DNA of 20,851 nt from Thermoplasmata archaeon (GTDB lineage Archaea; Thermoplasmatota; Thermoplasmata; Thermoplasmatales; Thermoplasmataceae): positions 1 to 20,851 of the forward strand of contig JAJZXP010000012.1 in the NCBI GenBank assembly GCA_021806345.1, read 5' to 3'. Position numbers and translations under genes: made by a program. The notes beneath the pieces are model-generated. The model worked only from the letters and a program-made list of their open reading frames with translations, had not been told where the DNA came from and did not search any database. Positions 8,421 to 16,298 of this stretch are shown piece after piece (within the stretch, counting starts at the first letter, position 1; the number at the start of each line of letters is the position of its first letter).

Positions 8421-9302
8421 TTGAAAATTCTAGTTACCGGGGGAGAAGGGTTCGTTGGCAGACATCTTGTGAGGTGTCTCATTGAGGGTGGACACGAAGT
8501 CACCATAATAGATTCCAACATAAGGGCCAAGGAAGATTCTATGGCAACCAGTAAAGACATCGTTATTATGCGTGAGGATCTCAGAGATATGAAGGACCTG
8601 GTCACCATAATTGAATCCTCAGATATCGTTTTCCACCTCGCTGCAGTATCACGCGTGCTCCCTTCGATAGATTCGCCTTTGGACACATTTGAAATCAATG
8701 TCTCAGTTACTGAACGGATAGCAAGGGCATGCAGCAAGTTTGGCACTAAACTCATATTCAGCTCATCCAGAGAGGTATATGGGGAACCAAAGACAGTACC
8801 GGTGAACGAATCCCACCCAATTGATCCAGAAAGTCCATACGGGGCATCCAAGGCAGCCGCGGAGCACATTATAACATCCTACGGCAAGACCTATGGTCTC
8901 GACTACGTGATCCTCAGGCTCGCAAACGTTTTTGGAAATGGGGATTTCGAACGTGTAATTCCCATATTTATGGATAAAATGTCCCGAAATGAGGAGGTAA
9001 CGATCTTTGGCAGGGACAAGGTCATAGATTTCATTGATGTTGATACAGTGGCCGAGATATTTGTCCGTTCCATGGGGTTGAAGAATGATGTTTTCAACGT
9101 ATCATCAGGTGTGGGCACCTCACTGGCGGAGCTTGCATACGGCCTTAAGGCCATCATGAAAAGTGATTCCAATATAAGGATAATGCCGAACAGGGACAAT
9201 GAGGTTGCAAAATTCATAGGGGACCCTAGCAAGCTGAAGAAGGCCATGGGGATTAGCATACCCACCGATGTCCTGGGTTACATAAGGGATCGAATGCTCT
9301 AG
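8421..9302 (+). CDS. NAD-dependent sugar epimerase, GalE-like (extended SDR)
   Basis: A 293-residue extended short-chain dehydrogenase. The start is TTG, chosen because the protein then begins MKILVTGGEGFVG exactly as the family does and a TATA box sits at the correct distance. The G-G-x-G-x-x-G NAD loop is at 7-13, D31 follows the second strand, HLAA is at 72-75, the catalytic serine lies in FSSSREVYG (113-121), and Y140-x-x-x-K144 is in P-Y-G-A-S-K. The later segment V-I-D-F-I-D-V-D-T-V-A is typical of UDP-sugar epimerases. It probably interconverts UDP-glucose and UDP-galactose, feeding the convergent mutase gene 14 bp away. At 293 residues it is slightly shorter than bacterial GalE, like many archaeal homologues. 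Other 4-epimerase or dehydratase specificities cannot be excluded. Confidence 0.82.
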   Translation: MKILVTGGEGFVGRHLVRCLIEGGHEVTIIDSNIRAKEDSMATSKDIVIMREDLRDMKDLVTIIESSDIVFHLAAVSRVLPSIDSPLDTFEINVSVTERIARACSKFGTKLIFSSSREVYGEPKTVPVNESHPIDPESPYGASKAAAEHIITSYGKTYGLDYVILRLANVFGNGDFERVIPIFMDKMSRNEEVTIFGRDKVIDFIDVDTVAEIFVRSMGLKNDVFNVSSGVGTSLAELAYGLKAIMKSDSNIRIMPNRDNEVAKFIGDPSKLKKAMGISIPTDVLGYIRDRML

Positions 9303-9316
9303 CCGAAATCACCATT

Positions 9317-10447
9317 TTATCGGTATTTCGGAGATATCTGTTTATCAAACACATCCAGGGCTCTAGCCACAACCTGGTCCATATTGTAATATCTGTAATC
9401 TGCCAGGCGGCCAACAAATGTCGTGTTATTAAGTTTCGCGGCCTCCTCAAGGTATTTCCGCAATAGCTCCGAGGAGTCCTTGCTGTTGATCGGGTAGTAC
9501 GGTTCATTCTCGCCCGGAACATACTGTTCGGGATACTCAAAGGACACTGTTGTTTTATCCGTGTTCTGCTGGAGGAAGTGCTTGTATTCAGTAGTCCTTG
9601 TGAAGTCAAAGTTTTCCGGGTAGTTCAACTGTGCAACTTTCTGGAAGAATGGTTTGTTGTATGTGCGAAAATCAAAATACAGGCTCCTGTAGGGCAGAAA
9701 ACCGTATTTTCCCCCAAAGAATTCATCAATTGGGCCCGTGTATATCAGGTGTTTGAACTTTACATTATCCAGGATGTCCGACATACTGGTTTTCAACCTC
9801 ACCTCTATAAGCGGATTATTGAGCATATTCTCAATCATCCTTGTATACCCGTTCTCCGGAATACCCTGAAATCTGTCCTGAAAGTATCTGTCATCTCTGC
9901 TTAACAATACTGGGACGCGCGCGGTTACCGATGGATCGATTTGCTCAGGTGAGAGGCCCCATTGTTTCTGGGTGTAACCGAGGAAAACCTTATCGTAGAT
10001 GTATTTTGCAAGAAATGCAATGTCCCCATCATTCTCCTTGAGCATTTCCAAAATTGGCACCTTCATACCGTATCCATATTTCCCGATCAGCTTATCAGAG
10101 AGTCTGGATGCCATCTCTTTGGGAAAGAGTTTATCAATACTGTTCAGGTTAAATGGTAGCGGTACCTCAACGCCGTCCACAATGGCATTAACCCTGTGGA
10201 AATAAATATGCCATTTGGTAAAATTTGAAAGATAACTCCATATCTTTTCGCTGTTTGTGTGGAAAGCATGTGGTCCGTATCTGTGAACCATCACGCCATT
10301 CTCATCAACGTAATCGTAAAGGTTACCGGCTATGTGTCCTCTCTTGTCTATAACTGTCACACTTTTTCCGAGAATATTGGCTATTCTTTCTGCAATGACT
10401 GCCCCTGATGGCCCGGCTCCGACTACAAGAAAGTCTGTGTTCTTCAA
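9317..10447 (-). CDS. glf: UDP-galactopyranose mutase
   Basis: A flavoenzyme converting UDP-galactopyranose to UDP-galactofuranose. The FAD loop reads DFLVVGAGPSGAVIAE, followed by V-I-D-K-R-x-H-I-A-G-N-L-Y-D and H-R-Y-G-P-H-A-F-H-T, all diagnostic of Glf. L-G-Y-T-Q-K-Q-W-G follows, and conserved arginine and tyrosine segments lie near the C-terminus (V-G-R-L-A-D-Y-R-Y-Y-N-M-D-Q). The frame can start at TTG 10471 (384 residues). I prefer the TTG at 10447 (376 residues, beginning MKNTDFLVVGAG), because the TATA-like TTAAAAG then sits about 26-33 nt upstream and the N-terminus has the usual length. It converges with the GalE-like gene, and together they would supply UDP-Galf for the surface glycan. 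Confidence 0.93.
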   Translation of the reverse strand: MKNTDFLVVGAGPSGAVIAERIANILGKSVTVIDKRGHIAGNLYDYVDENGVMVHRYGPHAFHTNSEKIWSYLSNFTKWHIYFHRVNAIVDGVEVPLPFNLNSIDKLFPKEMASRLSDKLIGKYGYGMKVPILEMLKENDGDIAFLAKYIYDKVFLGYTQKQWGLSPEQIDPSVTARVPVLLSRDDRYFQDRFQGIPENGYTRMIENMLNNPLIEVRLKTSMSDILDNVKFKHLIYTGPIDEFFGGKYGFLPYRSLYFDFRTYNKPFFQKVAQLNYPENFDFTRTTEYKHFLQQNTDKTTVSFEYPEQYVPGENEPYYPINSKDSSELLRKYLEEAAKLNNTTFVGRLADYRYYNMDQVVARALDVFDKQISPKYR

Positions 10448-10550
10448 TTGTAGACCATATACTTCAACCAATACTTTTAATTTTTCAGATTTTATTGAAT
10501 CATTTCTTCCATTAGTCAGGGATCATAAGTGAAGTTCTGTTTTCACCGAA

Positions 10551-10564
10551 TATAAAATTTATAC
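10551..10564 (+). promoter_or_regulatory. TATA box region of the UDP-xylose operon
   Basis: TATAAAATTTATAC, 26-39 nt upstream of the ATG at 10590. Either half could act as TATA box. It is the only strong promoter before the three-gene operon. Confidence 0.6.
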
Positions 10565-10589
10565 GAACCAATTCACTACTCGTATCATA

Positions 10590-11519
10590 ATGCAACGCAT
10601 GCTAATATCTGGTGGAAATGGGTTCCTCGGTTCTTACCTTGCCGAAAAGGCTCTTTCAGATGGTATCGAGGTTACAGTAATTGATGATATGTCAACCAGT
10701 AAGGAAAGAAACGTTCCGGAAGAAGTTATATTCAGAAAGGAAAAAGTTGAGGATTATATTGGCGACGGGAACTATGATTATGTGATACATCTTGCGGCAA
10801 GACCATCACCTGAAGATTACATTTCCAATCCAGTTTCAACAATCATGTCCAATTCCGTGGGTACCATGAAGATGCTCGACGTAGCTCGCAGGAGCAATGG
10901 GATTTTCATGTACACATCCTCCTCCGAGGTATACGGCGATTCACAGGTCTTACCTACCCCTGAGACATACTTTGGTTATGTTAACCCCAATGGTATAAGG
11001 AGCTGCTATGATGAGGGAAAACGGTTCTCCGAGGCACTCATAATGGCATATCATCGTCAATATGGGCTTGACACGCGCATACAGAGGCCATTCAATGTAT
11101 ATGGACCAAGAATTAGGGAGGATGGTCTTTACGGCCGTGTTATACCAAGGTTCATTGACCAGGCACTAAAGAATGAGGATATAACAGTACATGGTACAGG
11201 GAACCAGACGAGGTCTTTCCTTTACATAGACGACTGGCTTGAGGGAACCTGGAAGTTATTGACAGGAAAAGATCTTGGCGGTAACGTTCTTAACATTGGG
11301 GCCAGCCATGAGATTACTGTCATGGATCTCGCCAGACTCATCAAGGAAATGACTGGTAGCAATTCAAACATCGTGTCCATTCCCCCAAGGGATGAAGACC
11401 CCAGAAGAAGGGCTGCAGATCTTACCCTTGCAGGAAAGTTGCTTTCATGGAAACCTGAACGTGATATAAGGGTGGGACTCGAAAACACAATTAAATGGTT
11501 CAGGGAGAGGATGCATTGA
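10590..11519 (+). CDS. UDP-glucuronate decarboxylase (UDP-xylose synthase) like SDR
   Basis: A 309-residue extended SDR. The NAD loop is G-G-N-G-F-L-G (8-14), HLAARPSP is at 67-74, and T-S-S-S-E-V-Y-G at 109-116 carries the Ser and Glu used in catalysis. G-I-R-S-C-Y-D-E-G-K-R (135-145) holds Y140 and K144. The C-Y-D-E-G-K-R signature, together with the later N-Q-T-R-S-F (R208), is what UDP-glucuronate decarboxylases such as human UXS1 carry, rather than the P-Y-G-x-S-K of GalE. The expected reaction is UDP-glucuronate to UDP-xylose via a 4-keto intermediate. It is the first gene of the operon; its stop overlaps the next start (TTGA, 11516-11519), and that gene makes its substrate. A UDP-glucuronate epimerase is the main alternative. 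Confidence 0.82.
   Translation: MQRMLISGGNGFLGSYLAEKALSDGIEVTVIDDMSTSKERNVPEEVIFRKEKVEDYIGDGNYDYVIHLAARPSPEDYISNPVSTIMSNSVGTMKMLDVARRSNGIFMYTSSSEVYGDSQVLPTPETYFGYVNPNGIRSCYDEGKRFSEALIMAYHRQYGLDTRIQRPFNVYGPRIREDGLYGRVIPRFIDQALKNEDITVHGTGNQTRSFLYIDDWLEGTWKLLTGKDLGGNVLNIGASHEITVMDLARLIKEMTGSNSNIVSIPPRDEDPRRRAADLTLAGKLLSWKPERDIRVGLENTIKWFRERMH
11501..11508 (+). promoter_or_regulatory. Shine-Dalgarno that decides the ugd start
   Basis: GGGAGAGG lies about 6-8 nt before the TTG at 11516, inside the end of the upstream gene. It selects the TTG start over an upstream in-frame ATG at 11495. Confidence 0.6.
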
Positions 11520-12742
11520 AGATCGGTGTAATTGGCCTTGGTTATATTGGATCCGTGACCGCAGCTGTTTTGGCAGCACAGGGAAACCAAGTTATTGGCA
11601 TAGATAATGTAGAATCCAAGGTGCAGTCATTTAAAACCGGGAACATTCCCATTTATGAACCGGGTCTGAAGGAGATGCTCAAGAACGTAGGCAGCAAATT
11701 GAACTTCTCAACCTCATATGATGATCTAAGAGATGTTGAGGCGGCATTCATAGCAGTTCCAACCCCCACAAGAGATGGGAAAATTGATATTTCTTATGTT
11801 CTGAATGCTGCCAGATCACTGCATGAGGTTAATAGATCCTGTGTCATAGTGATAAAGAGTACAGTGGTACCAGGTACTGCAAAGGAAGTCTCAAGAATCA
11901 CCGGCATGAAGGTTGTGTCAAATCCTGAATTCACCCGTGAGGGTACAGCCATTCACGATACAGTTTCTCCTGACAGGGTTGTAATAGGGGGAAATGATGA
12001 AGGTGCAGTCAGAACTGTTGATGAAATATGGGGATTTACATCTGCTCCAGTTGTACTAACAACCAACGAGAATGCAGAACTCATAAAGTACGCAAGCAAT
12101 GCTTTTCTGGCCACAAAGATATCATTCATAAATGAAATGGCCAATCTTTGCGAACTCATACCTGGTGCTGATGTTGAGACCGTTGCGAGGGGTATGGGTC
12201 TCGACAAAAGAATAGGGGAGAGATTCCTTAAGGCCGGAATCGGATATGGTGGTTCTTGTTTTCCCAAGGATACTATTGCCATAGCAGCCTTTGCCAGGGA
12301 ATCCGGAACTAGACTTCGCATTATAGAAACGGCATCCGAAGTTAATGGAGAAAGGATCAAGCATGCAGTTCAAATGATAAGAGAGAACGCAGGTAAACCG
12401 TTGAAGGAGGCAAAGATATGTGTTCTTGGCGTGGCTTTTAAGGACAGCACCGATGACATCAGGGAATCACAGTCTCTAAAACTCATAAATGAGCTTATAC
12501 CAATTGTCGGAGAGGTAAGTGTCTATGATCCCATAGTCAAGCAGGATATTAAAGGTACTACCAAGTGTTCAACAAAAGAACAGTGCATTGATAAATCTGA
12601 TGTTCTGGTAATTGCAACAGAATGGCCAGAATTTAGAGAACTCCCTATGGGTGCTTCTAAAAAATTCATAGTTGACGTTAGGAGAATTCTTGAACCAGGG
12701 GATTATGAACATTATACAGGAATAGGATTAGGAAATGCATGA
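11516..12742 (+). CDS. ugd: UDP-glucose 6-dehydrogenase
   Basis: A 408-residue enzyme oxidising UDP-glucose to UDP-glucuronate with two NAD+. From the TTG start the protein opens MKIGVIGLGYIGS, giving the G-x-G-x-x-G NAD loop at the normal position; starting at ATG 11495 would add seven residues of no use. Later motifs are E-P-G-L, V-P-T-P-T, IKSTVVPGT, S-N-P-E-F-x-R-E-G, N-A-F-L-A-x-K-I-S-F-I-N-E, and the catalytic cysteine in GYGGSCFPKD (Cys248). The C-terminal UDP-binding domain includes L-G-V-A-F-K-D-S-T-D-D-I-R-E-S. The G-x-A-F-K and S-C-F-P-K-D forms favour UDP-Glc dehydrogenase over UDP-ManNAc dehydrogenase. It overlaps the following gene by 8 bp. Its product feeds the decarboxylase encoded upstream. 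Confidence 0.92.
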   Translation: MKIGVIGLGYIGSVTAAVLAAQGNQVIGIDNVESKVQSFKTGNIPIYEPGLKEMLKNVGSKLNFSTSYDDLRDVEAAFIAVPTPTRDGKIDISYVLNAARSLHEVNRSCVIVIKSTVVPGTAKEVSRITGMKVVSNPEFTREGTAIHDTVSPDRVVIGGNDEGAVRTVDEIWGFTSAPVVLTTNENAELIKYASNAFLATKISFINEMANLCELIPGADVETVARGMGLDKRIGERFLKAGIGYGGSCFPKDTIAIAAFARESGTRLRIIETASEVNGERIKHAVQMIRENAGKPLKEAKICVLGVAFKDSTDDIRESQSLKLINELIPIVGEVSVYDPIVKQDIKGTTKCSTKEQCIDKSDVLVIATEWPEFRELPMGASKKFIVDVRRILEPGDYEHYTGIGLGNA

Positions 12743-13547
12743 AATCAGGAGGGCAGTAATCCCCGCTGCGGGTCTTGGGACTAGATTCTACCCCCTCACA
12801 AGGGCACAGCCTAAAGAAATGCTGCCTGTGCTTGATAAGCCAATCATACACTATGTGGTTGAAGAGGCTATTCAATCCGGACTCGATGAAATTCTCATCA
12901 TTGTTGGGGCTGGAAAAGATTCAATCATCAACTATTTTGATTCTCACAGGATGGATGAAAAATTTTCAGACAACGGTTTTGGTGAAATGCCAGACATTTA
13001 CTTCGTCAGGCAGAAATCTCAGCTTGGACTTGCAGACTCCATAAGATATGCTGAAAAATTTGTGGACGGTGAACCTTTTGTTGTTCTCTTAGGCGACACA
13101 ATTTATCGTTCCTCATCTAATCTAACCGTAACATCACAGCTTATTGCTGCCTTCAGAAAATGGCAGGATCCAACTATAGCTGTGGAAAAAGTACCCCAGG
13201 ATAAAATCCACGACTACGGTATCATATCGGGTTACGAACTAGAACCCGGGATATGGAAGATAGATTCCATGGTTGAAAAACCAAATCCTGAAGATGCACC
13301 CAGTGATATGGGTATAACGGGCACTTATATTCTTACTGATGCCATATTTCCATTGATTAGAGACCTGAAACCAGGGAAGAATGGAGAATATCAGCTCACA
13401 GATGCTCTGGCAGTTATGGCAAGGGAACAGGAAGTCATTGGTTCACTGTTCAATGGCACAAGATACGACATAGGGACAAAAGAACTGTGGGTAAAAGCAT
13501 TCTATGAGTTTGCTAAGAAAGATGAGAGATTCAGCAACCTTTTCTGA
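12735..13547 (+). CDS. galU: UTP-glucose-1-phosphate uridylyltransferase
   Basis: A 270-residue nucleotidyltransferase forming UDP-glucose from glucose-1-phosphate and UTP. The nucleotide-binding signature A-V-I-P-A-A-G-L-G-T-R-F-Y-P-L-T with P-K-E-M-L-P-V spans about residues 7-33. V-V-L-L-G-D-T-I supplies the metal-binding aspartate, and M-V-E-K-P follows. The G-T-R-F-x-P-x-T variant together with K-E-M-L-P is the GalU type rather than the RmlA/GlmU type. The length is slightly below that of bacterial GalU. It is the last gene of the operon, starting inside the end of ugd with an AGGA-like Shine-Dalgarno a few bases before the ATG. With the two upstream genes it completes glucose-1-P to UDP-xylose. 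A T8 tract 82 bp after its stop may terminate the transcript. Confidence 0.93.
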   Translation: MHEIRRAVIPAAGLGTRFYPLTRAQPKEMLPVLDKPIIHYVVEEAIQSGLDEILIIVGAGKDSIINYFDSHRMDEKFSDNGFGEMPDIYFVRQKSQLGLADSIRYAEKFVDGEPFVVLLGDTIYRSSSNLTVTSQLIAAFRKWQDPTIAVEKVPQDKIHDYGIISGYELEPGIWKIDSMVEKPNPEDAPSDMGITGTYILTDAIFPLIRDLKPGKNGEYQLTDALAVMAREQEVIGSLFNGTRYDIGTKELWVKAFYEFAKKDERFSNLF

Positions 13548-13628
13548 TAAACTCTTTATCTGATTTTATGAAATAGTGTTGTCATTACTGATTCTTCTGG
13601 CTGTCTCTTTATCATCACTGTATCAAAA

Positions 13629-13636
13629 TTTTTTTT
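13629..13636 (+). terminator. T8 tract after galU
   Basis: Eight T residues in the coding strand, 82 bp after the galU stop, with no preceding strong stem. Oligo-T tracts are the usual intrinsic stop signal in archaea. Confidence 0.4.
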
Positions 13637-13828
13637 AATCATGCATATAAATATCGATCGCGTCTCTTGTTCGGTGGTATAAAAATCCATTTTTTGTGTT
13701 GTTATCTTTATTAAAGAACCCCATACGAATGTATTTTTACCGTTTTCTCAATTCCTGTTTTGGATATTACGACTTCTTTACGACAATTATCCGCCAATAA
13801 TACATCAAATCAAAAATCACATTAATAC

Positions 13829-13844
13829 TGTTAAAATAACGATA
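13829..13844 (+). promoter_or_regulatory. Shared leader element upstream of gtrA copy 1
   Basis: TGTTAAAATAACGATA, directly before the start codon at 13850. The same 16 bases occur at 20796-20811, and the first ten occur at 17387-17396 with the same distance to the aligned start of gtrA copy 2. It lies between the TATA-like ATTAATA and the start, the place of an operator or initiator. Confidence 0.4.
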
Positions 13845-13849
13845 CGGAG

Positions 13850-14299
13850 ATGAGCGGCACCGAGACAAGCAATTTCATTAAACGGATAATAGAAAAGAAT
13901 CTCAAGCGTTCCATCAAGTTCTCTATTTCCGGTTGGGTTGGCTTTGGATTTGTCGAGCTTTTTACCTTCATTTTCTTTCACTTGTTGGGAATAGGAAACC
14001 TTCTATCAGTTTCATCCTCATTTTTAATTGGTGTCGCCATAGAATACATTATCAACGAATTCTGGACCACAAAAGAAGCGGGAATTCGTGTTGGAAACTA
14101 TAAAGTGTTTATGGGAAGGCTGTTCAAGTTTGAGGTTATAAATTTAGGGGGCACCGGTTTTGCCATAGCAGTGCAGTATCTTTTATTCACTCTGTTTGGT
14201 CTGGAACCGCTGATTGGGAACCTCATAGGTTCAGGAATCGCATTCCCTTTCAACTATTATCTTCAAATGAAAATAACATGGGGATTGGAAGTATCCTGA
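13850..14299 (+). CDS. GtrA-family small membrane protein, copy 1
   Basis: A 149-residue protein with four predicted helices (about 24-44, 49-68, 93-116 and 119-138), the standard size and topology of the GtrA/PF04138 family. Family features seen are the internal I-N-E-F-W-T-T after helix 2 and the ending F-N-Y-Y-L-Q-M-K-I-T-W. GtrA proteins are proposed flippases for polyprenyl-phosphate-linked sugars; many members have no known substrate. It is about 77% identical (115 of 149 positions by hand alignment) to the product at 17408-17857, and the last nine residues are the same. Its stop is 1 bp from the converging sat stop. The start is supported by equal N-terminal length in all three paralogues of the window. 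Confidence 0.83.
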   Translation: MSGTETSNFIKRIIEKNLKRSIKFSISGWVGFGFVELFTFIFFHLLGIGNLLSVSSSFLIGVAIEYIINEFWTTKEAGIRVGNYKVFMGRLFKFEVINLGGTGFAIAVQYLLFTLFGLEPLIGNLIGSGIAFPFNYYLQMKITWGLEVS

Positions 14300-14300
14300 T

Positions 14301-15440
14301 TCAATGCACGAATGGATCAGGAATAGAAACTATCTCATCAAATACTTCTCCTCTCATGAGTTGCCTTGGGGGAGTCCCCTTTGATGTTATCAACTTGCGT
14401 ATTTGAGTTCCACTGAAGTGTTCCTGTTCTGAAGGAGAATGTGTACACTCCCTGTCCGTAACAAGCTGTTCGCACTTTCTGCAGTAAAAGGTTTCCTGGA
14501 ATGGGATAACCTCTATGCCAAGATCCTCAAAGTTCTTTAGATTGTTCTGTGCATCATATGGCCCATAGAAATCTCCAACACCTGCATGATCTCTTCCTAC
14601 TATGAAATGTGAACACCCATAATTTTTTCTCATAATTGCATGCATTACTGCTTCTCTCGGCCCAGCATACATCATTTCATAGTGAAGTGGAGTCATTATG
14701 ACTCTTTCCTGCGGGTAATATGCTTTTATAAGAGCCCCATAGGATCTCAGAATAGCTTCATCTGTGTAATCTCCGACTTTCTTCTTCCCTATGACCGGGT
14801 TAATGAAAAGCCCGTCTGTATTCCTCAGTGCCAATCTTTGGATTTCTTCATGACCCCTGTGAGGTACGTTTCTTGTCTGGAATGCAGAAACGGACTTCCA
14901 GCCCTTTCCATTGAAAATTTCCCTTGTTTCCGAAGGGAATCTGGTGATTTCCTTGAATGGTATATCAACATTAGCTGCCTTGTTTAATTTTCCGGCAATC
15001 CCTTTATTACCCATATTCCTGATTTTTAGGACTCCCGGATGTTCATCAGATAAGGTGTCAAAAACGCCTTTACTTACCCTTTCCTTGTCCAGAGGGTATA
15101 TCTCAGATACATCCAGTTCTGCAACGATTCTGTCTTTATGTTTAAGTAATATAGTGTCTCCTTCTCTTACTCTAACAACAGATGAATCCTGTGGCGCAAG
15201 AAGTATGGGAATACTCCAGGGAAGACCATTCTCAAGCCTTTGGTTGGAAAGAATACTGTTTATATCAGCAGTACCATGGAATCCTGTCATCGGACTGAGG
15301 ATCCCATTCTTCATGTCCATTATTGTTATCGCAGTTTCATATGAAATCTCAATAGCATTTTCCAAATCCTTTGGGGAATATAGTTCGACATCTAGATCAG
15401 GTATACCTGTGAGTTTTCCTCCGTGTGGCTTTGGTAACAT
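14301..15440 (-). CDS. sat: ATP sulfurylase (sulfate adenylyltransferase)
   Basis: A 379-residue Sat of the single-domain type, making APS and PPi from ATP and sulfate. Motifs are QTRNVPHRGHEE (188-199, with the QxRN and HxGH nucleotide-binding residues), V-I-G-K-K-K-x-G-D-Y (216-225), P-L-H-Y-E-M-M-Y-A-G-P-R-E-A (251-264), and VGRDHAGVGDFYGPYDA (281-297). A zinc-knuckle-like C320-x-x-C323 with C332 and H334 follows, then S-G-T-Q-I-R-K (343-349). There is no fused APS kinase domain. It is the second gene of an operon. The AGGGGTGG Shine-Dalgarno lies about 7 nt before the ATG, and the upstream reductase gene ends 1 bp away. It could work forwards in assimilation, which the linked APS reductase favours, or backwards in sulfite oxidation. 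Confidence 0.95.
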   Translation of the reverse strand: MLPKPHGGKLTGIPDLDVELYSPKDLENAIEISYETAITIMDMKNGILSPMTGFHGTADINSILSNQRLENGLPWSIPILLAPQDSSVVRVREGDTILLKHKDRIVAELDVSEIYPLDKERVSKGVFDTLSDEHPGVLKIRNMGNKGIAGKLNKAANVDIPFKEITRFPSETREIFNGKGWKSVSAFQTRNVPHRGHEEIQRLALRNTDGLFINPVIGKKKVGDYTDEAILRSYGALIKAYYPQERVIMTPLHYEMMYAGPREAVMHAIMRKNYGCSHFIVGRDHAGVGDFYGPYDAQNNLKNFEDLGIEVIPFQETFYCRKCEQLVTDRECTHSPSEQEHFSGTQIRKLITSKGTPPRQLMRGEVFDEIVSIPDPFVH

Positions 15441-15441
15441 T

Positions 15442-16185
15442 TTAAGCCACCCCTTTAGGTGAATATGTGTTTCTCACAGTGTTTTCTTTAATCTCAGGGA
15501 CGTGCAGGCCACATTCCTTAATGTCTGATTCCCACCACCATCTTCCCGCTCTCTCATCTTCACCTGCCTTTATGGCCCTTGTGCAGGGTTCACATCCAAT
15601 GCTGGGATATCCCTGGTCATGCAGTTTGTTGTAAGGAATTCCATTCTCATGGATATAATTCCAGACATCATGGGAATCCCAGTCTATTATGGGATTGAAC
15701 TTCACTACATTCCTTGATTCATCATTCTCTATTCTCTTCATGTTCTGTCTGAAGTTGTTCTGTGAACTCCTGATACCGGTAATCCATGCCTTCTTCCCGG
15801 CAAGTAATCTACCCAGTGGTTCCACCTTTCTTATATTACAACACAGTTTCCTGTTTTCCTGGGAGTGATAGAAGAGGTTCACCCCCTTTTCCCTGACCAT
15901 GCCCTCAACAGCTTGTCTCTCAGGAAAGTACGTGTGCAACACAATACCATAATGTTGGCTGGTATTGTCCATCAGATCGTATGTTGGTTGTGGAAGCCTA
16001 CCTGTATCAATTGTAGCAATCTGTATGTCCAGTCTCAAAGAAGAAATCATGTGGGTGATAACCATATCCTCAGCGCCAAAACTGCTGGTAAAAACGGCTT
16101 CTTTTCCGTATTCCTCATTTGCATTCTTCAGTGTTTCCTCAGCCATTCTTACCTTGTCTGGATTGACCTTTTTTCCACTGGTCAT
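15442..16185 (-). CDS. cysH: APS-type adenylyl-sulfate reductase (CysH family, iron-sulfur form)
   Basis: A 247-residue assimilatory reductase of the CysH family. FTSSFGAEDMV (32-42) is the PP-loop-like nucleotide site, DTGRLPQPTY (60-69) the substrate loop, and E-C-G-L-H (224-228) supplies the catalytic cysteine. The pair Cys115-Cys116 with Cys198-x-x-Cys201 is the [4Fe-4S] ligand set that marks APS reductases and is absent from E. coli-type PAPS reductases. The lack of any APS kinase in this operon agrees with direct use of APS to give sulfite and AMP. A thioredoxin-like reductant is not encoded nearby. It is the first gene of the operon. TAATATAT lies 21-28 nt before the ATG, so the mRNA is probably leaderless. 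It is divergent from the ComA-like gene, with a 120-bp gap. Confidence 0.92.
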   Translation of the reverse strand: MTSGKKVNPDKVRMAEETLKNANEEYGKEAVFTSSFGAEDMVITHMISSLRLDIQIATIDTGRLPQPTYDLMDNTSQHYGIVLHTYFPERQAVEGMVREKGVNLFYHSQENRKLCCNIRKVEPLGRLLAGKKAWITGIRSSQNNFRQNMKRIENDESRNVVKFNPIIDWDSHDVWNYIHENGIPYNKLHDQGYPSIGCEPCTRAIKAGEDERAGRWWWESDIKECGLHVPEIKENTVRNTYSPKGVA

Positions 16186-16191
16186 AAAATA

Positions 16192-16201
16192 TCAAGCTTG
16201 A
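16192..16201. promoter_or_regulatory. Perfect 10-bp palindrome in the cysH promoter
   Basis: TCAAGCTTGA sits 7-16 nt before the reductase ATG, between its TATA-like box and the start. A repressor bound there would block transcription start. The palindrome contains a HindIII-like core that can arise by chance, so an operator role is only a suggestion. Confidence 0.3.
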
Positions 16202-16205
16202 GAGC

Positions 16206-16213
16206 ATATATTA
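16206..16213 (-). promoter_or_regulatory. TATA-like box of the cysH-sat operon
   Basis: TAATATAT on the minus strand, about 21-28 nt before the reductase ATG at 16185. It suits a leaderless operon mRNA. Confidence 0.5.
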
Positions 16214-16267
16214 GGAGAACTTTTTACGAGGTTTTGTTAGGATATGGGTCAAATTTACGCATAAGTC

Positions 16268-16298
16268 GTGATATTAAATACACATCATTGTTTATCAC
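16268..16298 (+). promoter_or_regulatory. ComA-like gene promoter with TATA box inside an inverted repeat
   Basis: TATTAAATA (16272-16280) lies 26-34 nt before the ATG at 16306. It is bracketed by GTGATA (16268-16273) and TATCAC (16293-16298), a perfect 6-bp inverted repeat with a 19-nt spacer. The TATA assignment is firm; the inverted repeat as an operator is tentative. Confidence 0.45.

Larger units (their letters stand above)
13548..13849. other. 302-bp intergenic region
   Basis: No gene is visible. The left part contains a T8 tract (13629-13636) and another T6 run near 13690, which would serve archaeal transcription termination after galU. The right part carries the promoter of the first gtrA copy, with ATTAATA (13821-13827) and the element TGTTAAAATAACGATA. 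Confidence 0.5.

Noticed and set aside
8421..9302. UDP-sulfoquinovose synthase (SQD1/Agl3) identity for the epimerase
   Set aside because: This was tempting because of the sulfite genes nearby, but the protein has 293 residues rather than about 390-400 and has GalE-like motifs.
13831..13838. TTAAAATA as TATA box of gtrA copy 1
   Set aside because: It is only 12-19 nt before the start, which would put transcription start inside the coding region; ATTAATA at 13821-13827 fits better.
14911..15462. 183-codon open frame opposite sat
   Set aside because: It is fully antisense to a well-conserved enzyme gene and its product shows no family pattern; it is a codon-bias shadow.
15442..16185. Reading the reductase as a PAPS reductase
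   Set aside because: The Cys-Cys and Cys-x-x-Cys iron-sulfur ligands are present and no APS kinase is linked, so APS is the more likely substrate.
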